A DNA stretch of 5,351 bases from contig JAJRDF010000110.1 of NCBI GenBank assembly GCA_028678555.1, positions 1-5,351 of the forward strand, read 5' to 3'. Shown piece by piece: positions 5,227 through 5,351 of the stretch (position 1 is the stretch's first letter; each line of letters begins with the position of its first letter). This DNA comes from Methanomicrobiales archaeon. Lineage in GTDB: Archaea; Halobacteriota; Methanomicrobia; Methanomicrobiales; JACTUA01. The notes under the pieces were generated by a model that searched no databases, had not been told where the DNA came from, and worked only from the letters and a program-made list of their open reading frames with translations. The position numbers and the translations under genes were made by a program.

Positions 5227-5351
5227 CTGTTGGGACGCTCCTGGGGGGCTCCGCCCCCCGCCGCGTGGGCCTCCCCCCGCGGTTGGTCCGGATCGCCGGG
5301 CCTCGGTTCTTTCACGAGGCAGGATTATCCTCTCGCCGTGGGGGAGGGAAC
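5227..5351 (-). repeat. Dispersed GC-rich repeat, copy R (arm A - core - arm B), cut by the window end
   Basis: This is the inverted partner of copy L. On the plus strand its order is arm A (about 5227-5289), core (5290-5330) and arm B (about 5327-5351). The arms match copy L as reverse complements: 5247-5270 with 215-192 (24 of 24) and 5337-5349 with 120-108 (13 of 13). The core matches copy L in the same direction (GGATCGCC at 5290-5297, TCGGTTCT at 5303-5310). Homology still runs at the last base, so the copy continues past the window. It carries no coding potential. Confidence 0.7.
5243..5259. repeat. Perfect GC hairpin in arm A of copy R
   Basis: GGGGGGC (5243-5249) pairs with GCCCCCC (5253-5259) around a TCC loop, a 7-bp perfect stem. 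The matching site in copy L (204-218) has one mismatch, where an A replaces a C. Confidence 0.6.

Noticed and set aside
83..5351. Composite transposon or genomic island bounded by the inverted repeats
   Set aside because: The enclosed genes are core archaeal genes with uniform base composition, and no transposase, integrase or tRNA attachment site is present. The repeats are better seen as independent intergenic elements.

Overview
The window is GC-rich DNA from a euryarchaeon, most likely a methanogen of the Methanomicrobiales. This is inferred from gene content (archaeal PCNA, primase large subunit with an Fe-S domain, stand-alone ThiN, archaeal-type MoaA), archaeal TATA-like boxes and strong GC bias at third codon positions. 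The genus cannot be fixed from the sequence alone.

Layout. 1-329 is non-coding and carries a structured repeat (about 83-234). 330-1478 holds two minus-strand genes in a likely operon: an HD-superfamily hydrolase, then a ThiN-type thiamine-phosphate synthase. 1479-1610 is a divergent intergenic region. 1611-1793 is a plus-strand gene for a two-helix membrane protein of 60 residues. Its body is antisense to the last 56 codons of the open frame of priL. 1623-3538 is a minus-strand replication operon, pcn (sliding clamp) then priL (primase large subunit), with stop and start touching at TGATG. 3539-3645 is a compact divergent promoter region. 3646-5114 is a plus-strand pair, rlmE (23S rRNA 2'-O-methyltransferase) and moaA (GTP 3',8-cyclase), overlapping by 7 bases. 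5115-5351 is non-coding and ends in a second copy of the structured repeat, inverted relative to the first and cut off by the window end.

How the parts work together. pcn and priL act at the replication fork. rlmE and moaA are unrelated in function (ribosome maturation and pterin cofactor synthesis) and are linked only by transcription and translational coupling. thiN supplies thiamine phosphate, and the role of its HD partner is unknown.

The genes are ordinary core genes. The unusual material is (a) the pair of GC-rich repeats that bracket the gene block in opposite orientation, with a central segment that appears flipped relative to its arms, and (b) the codon-on-codon antisense overlap between priL and the small membrane protein gene. 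No transposase, CRISPR array, tRNA, rRNA or defence system was found.
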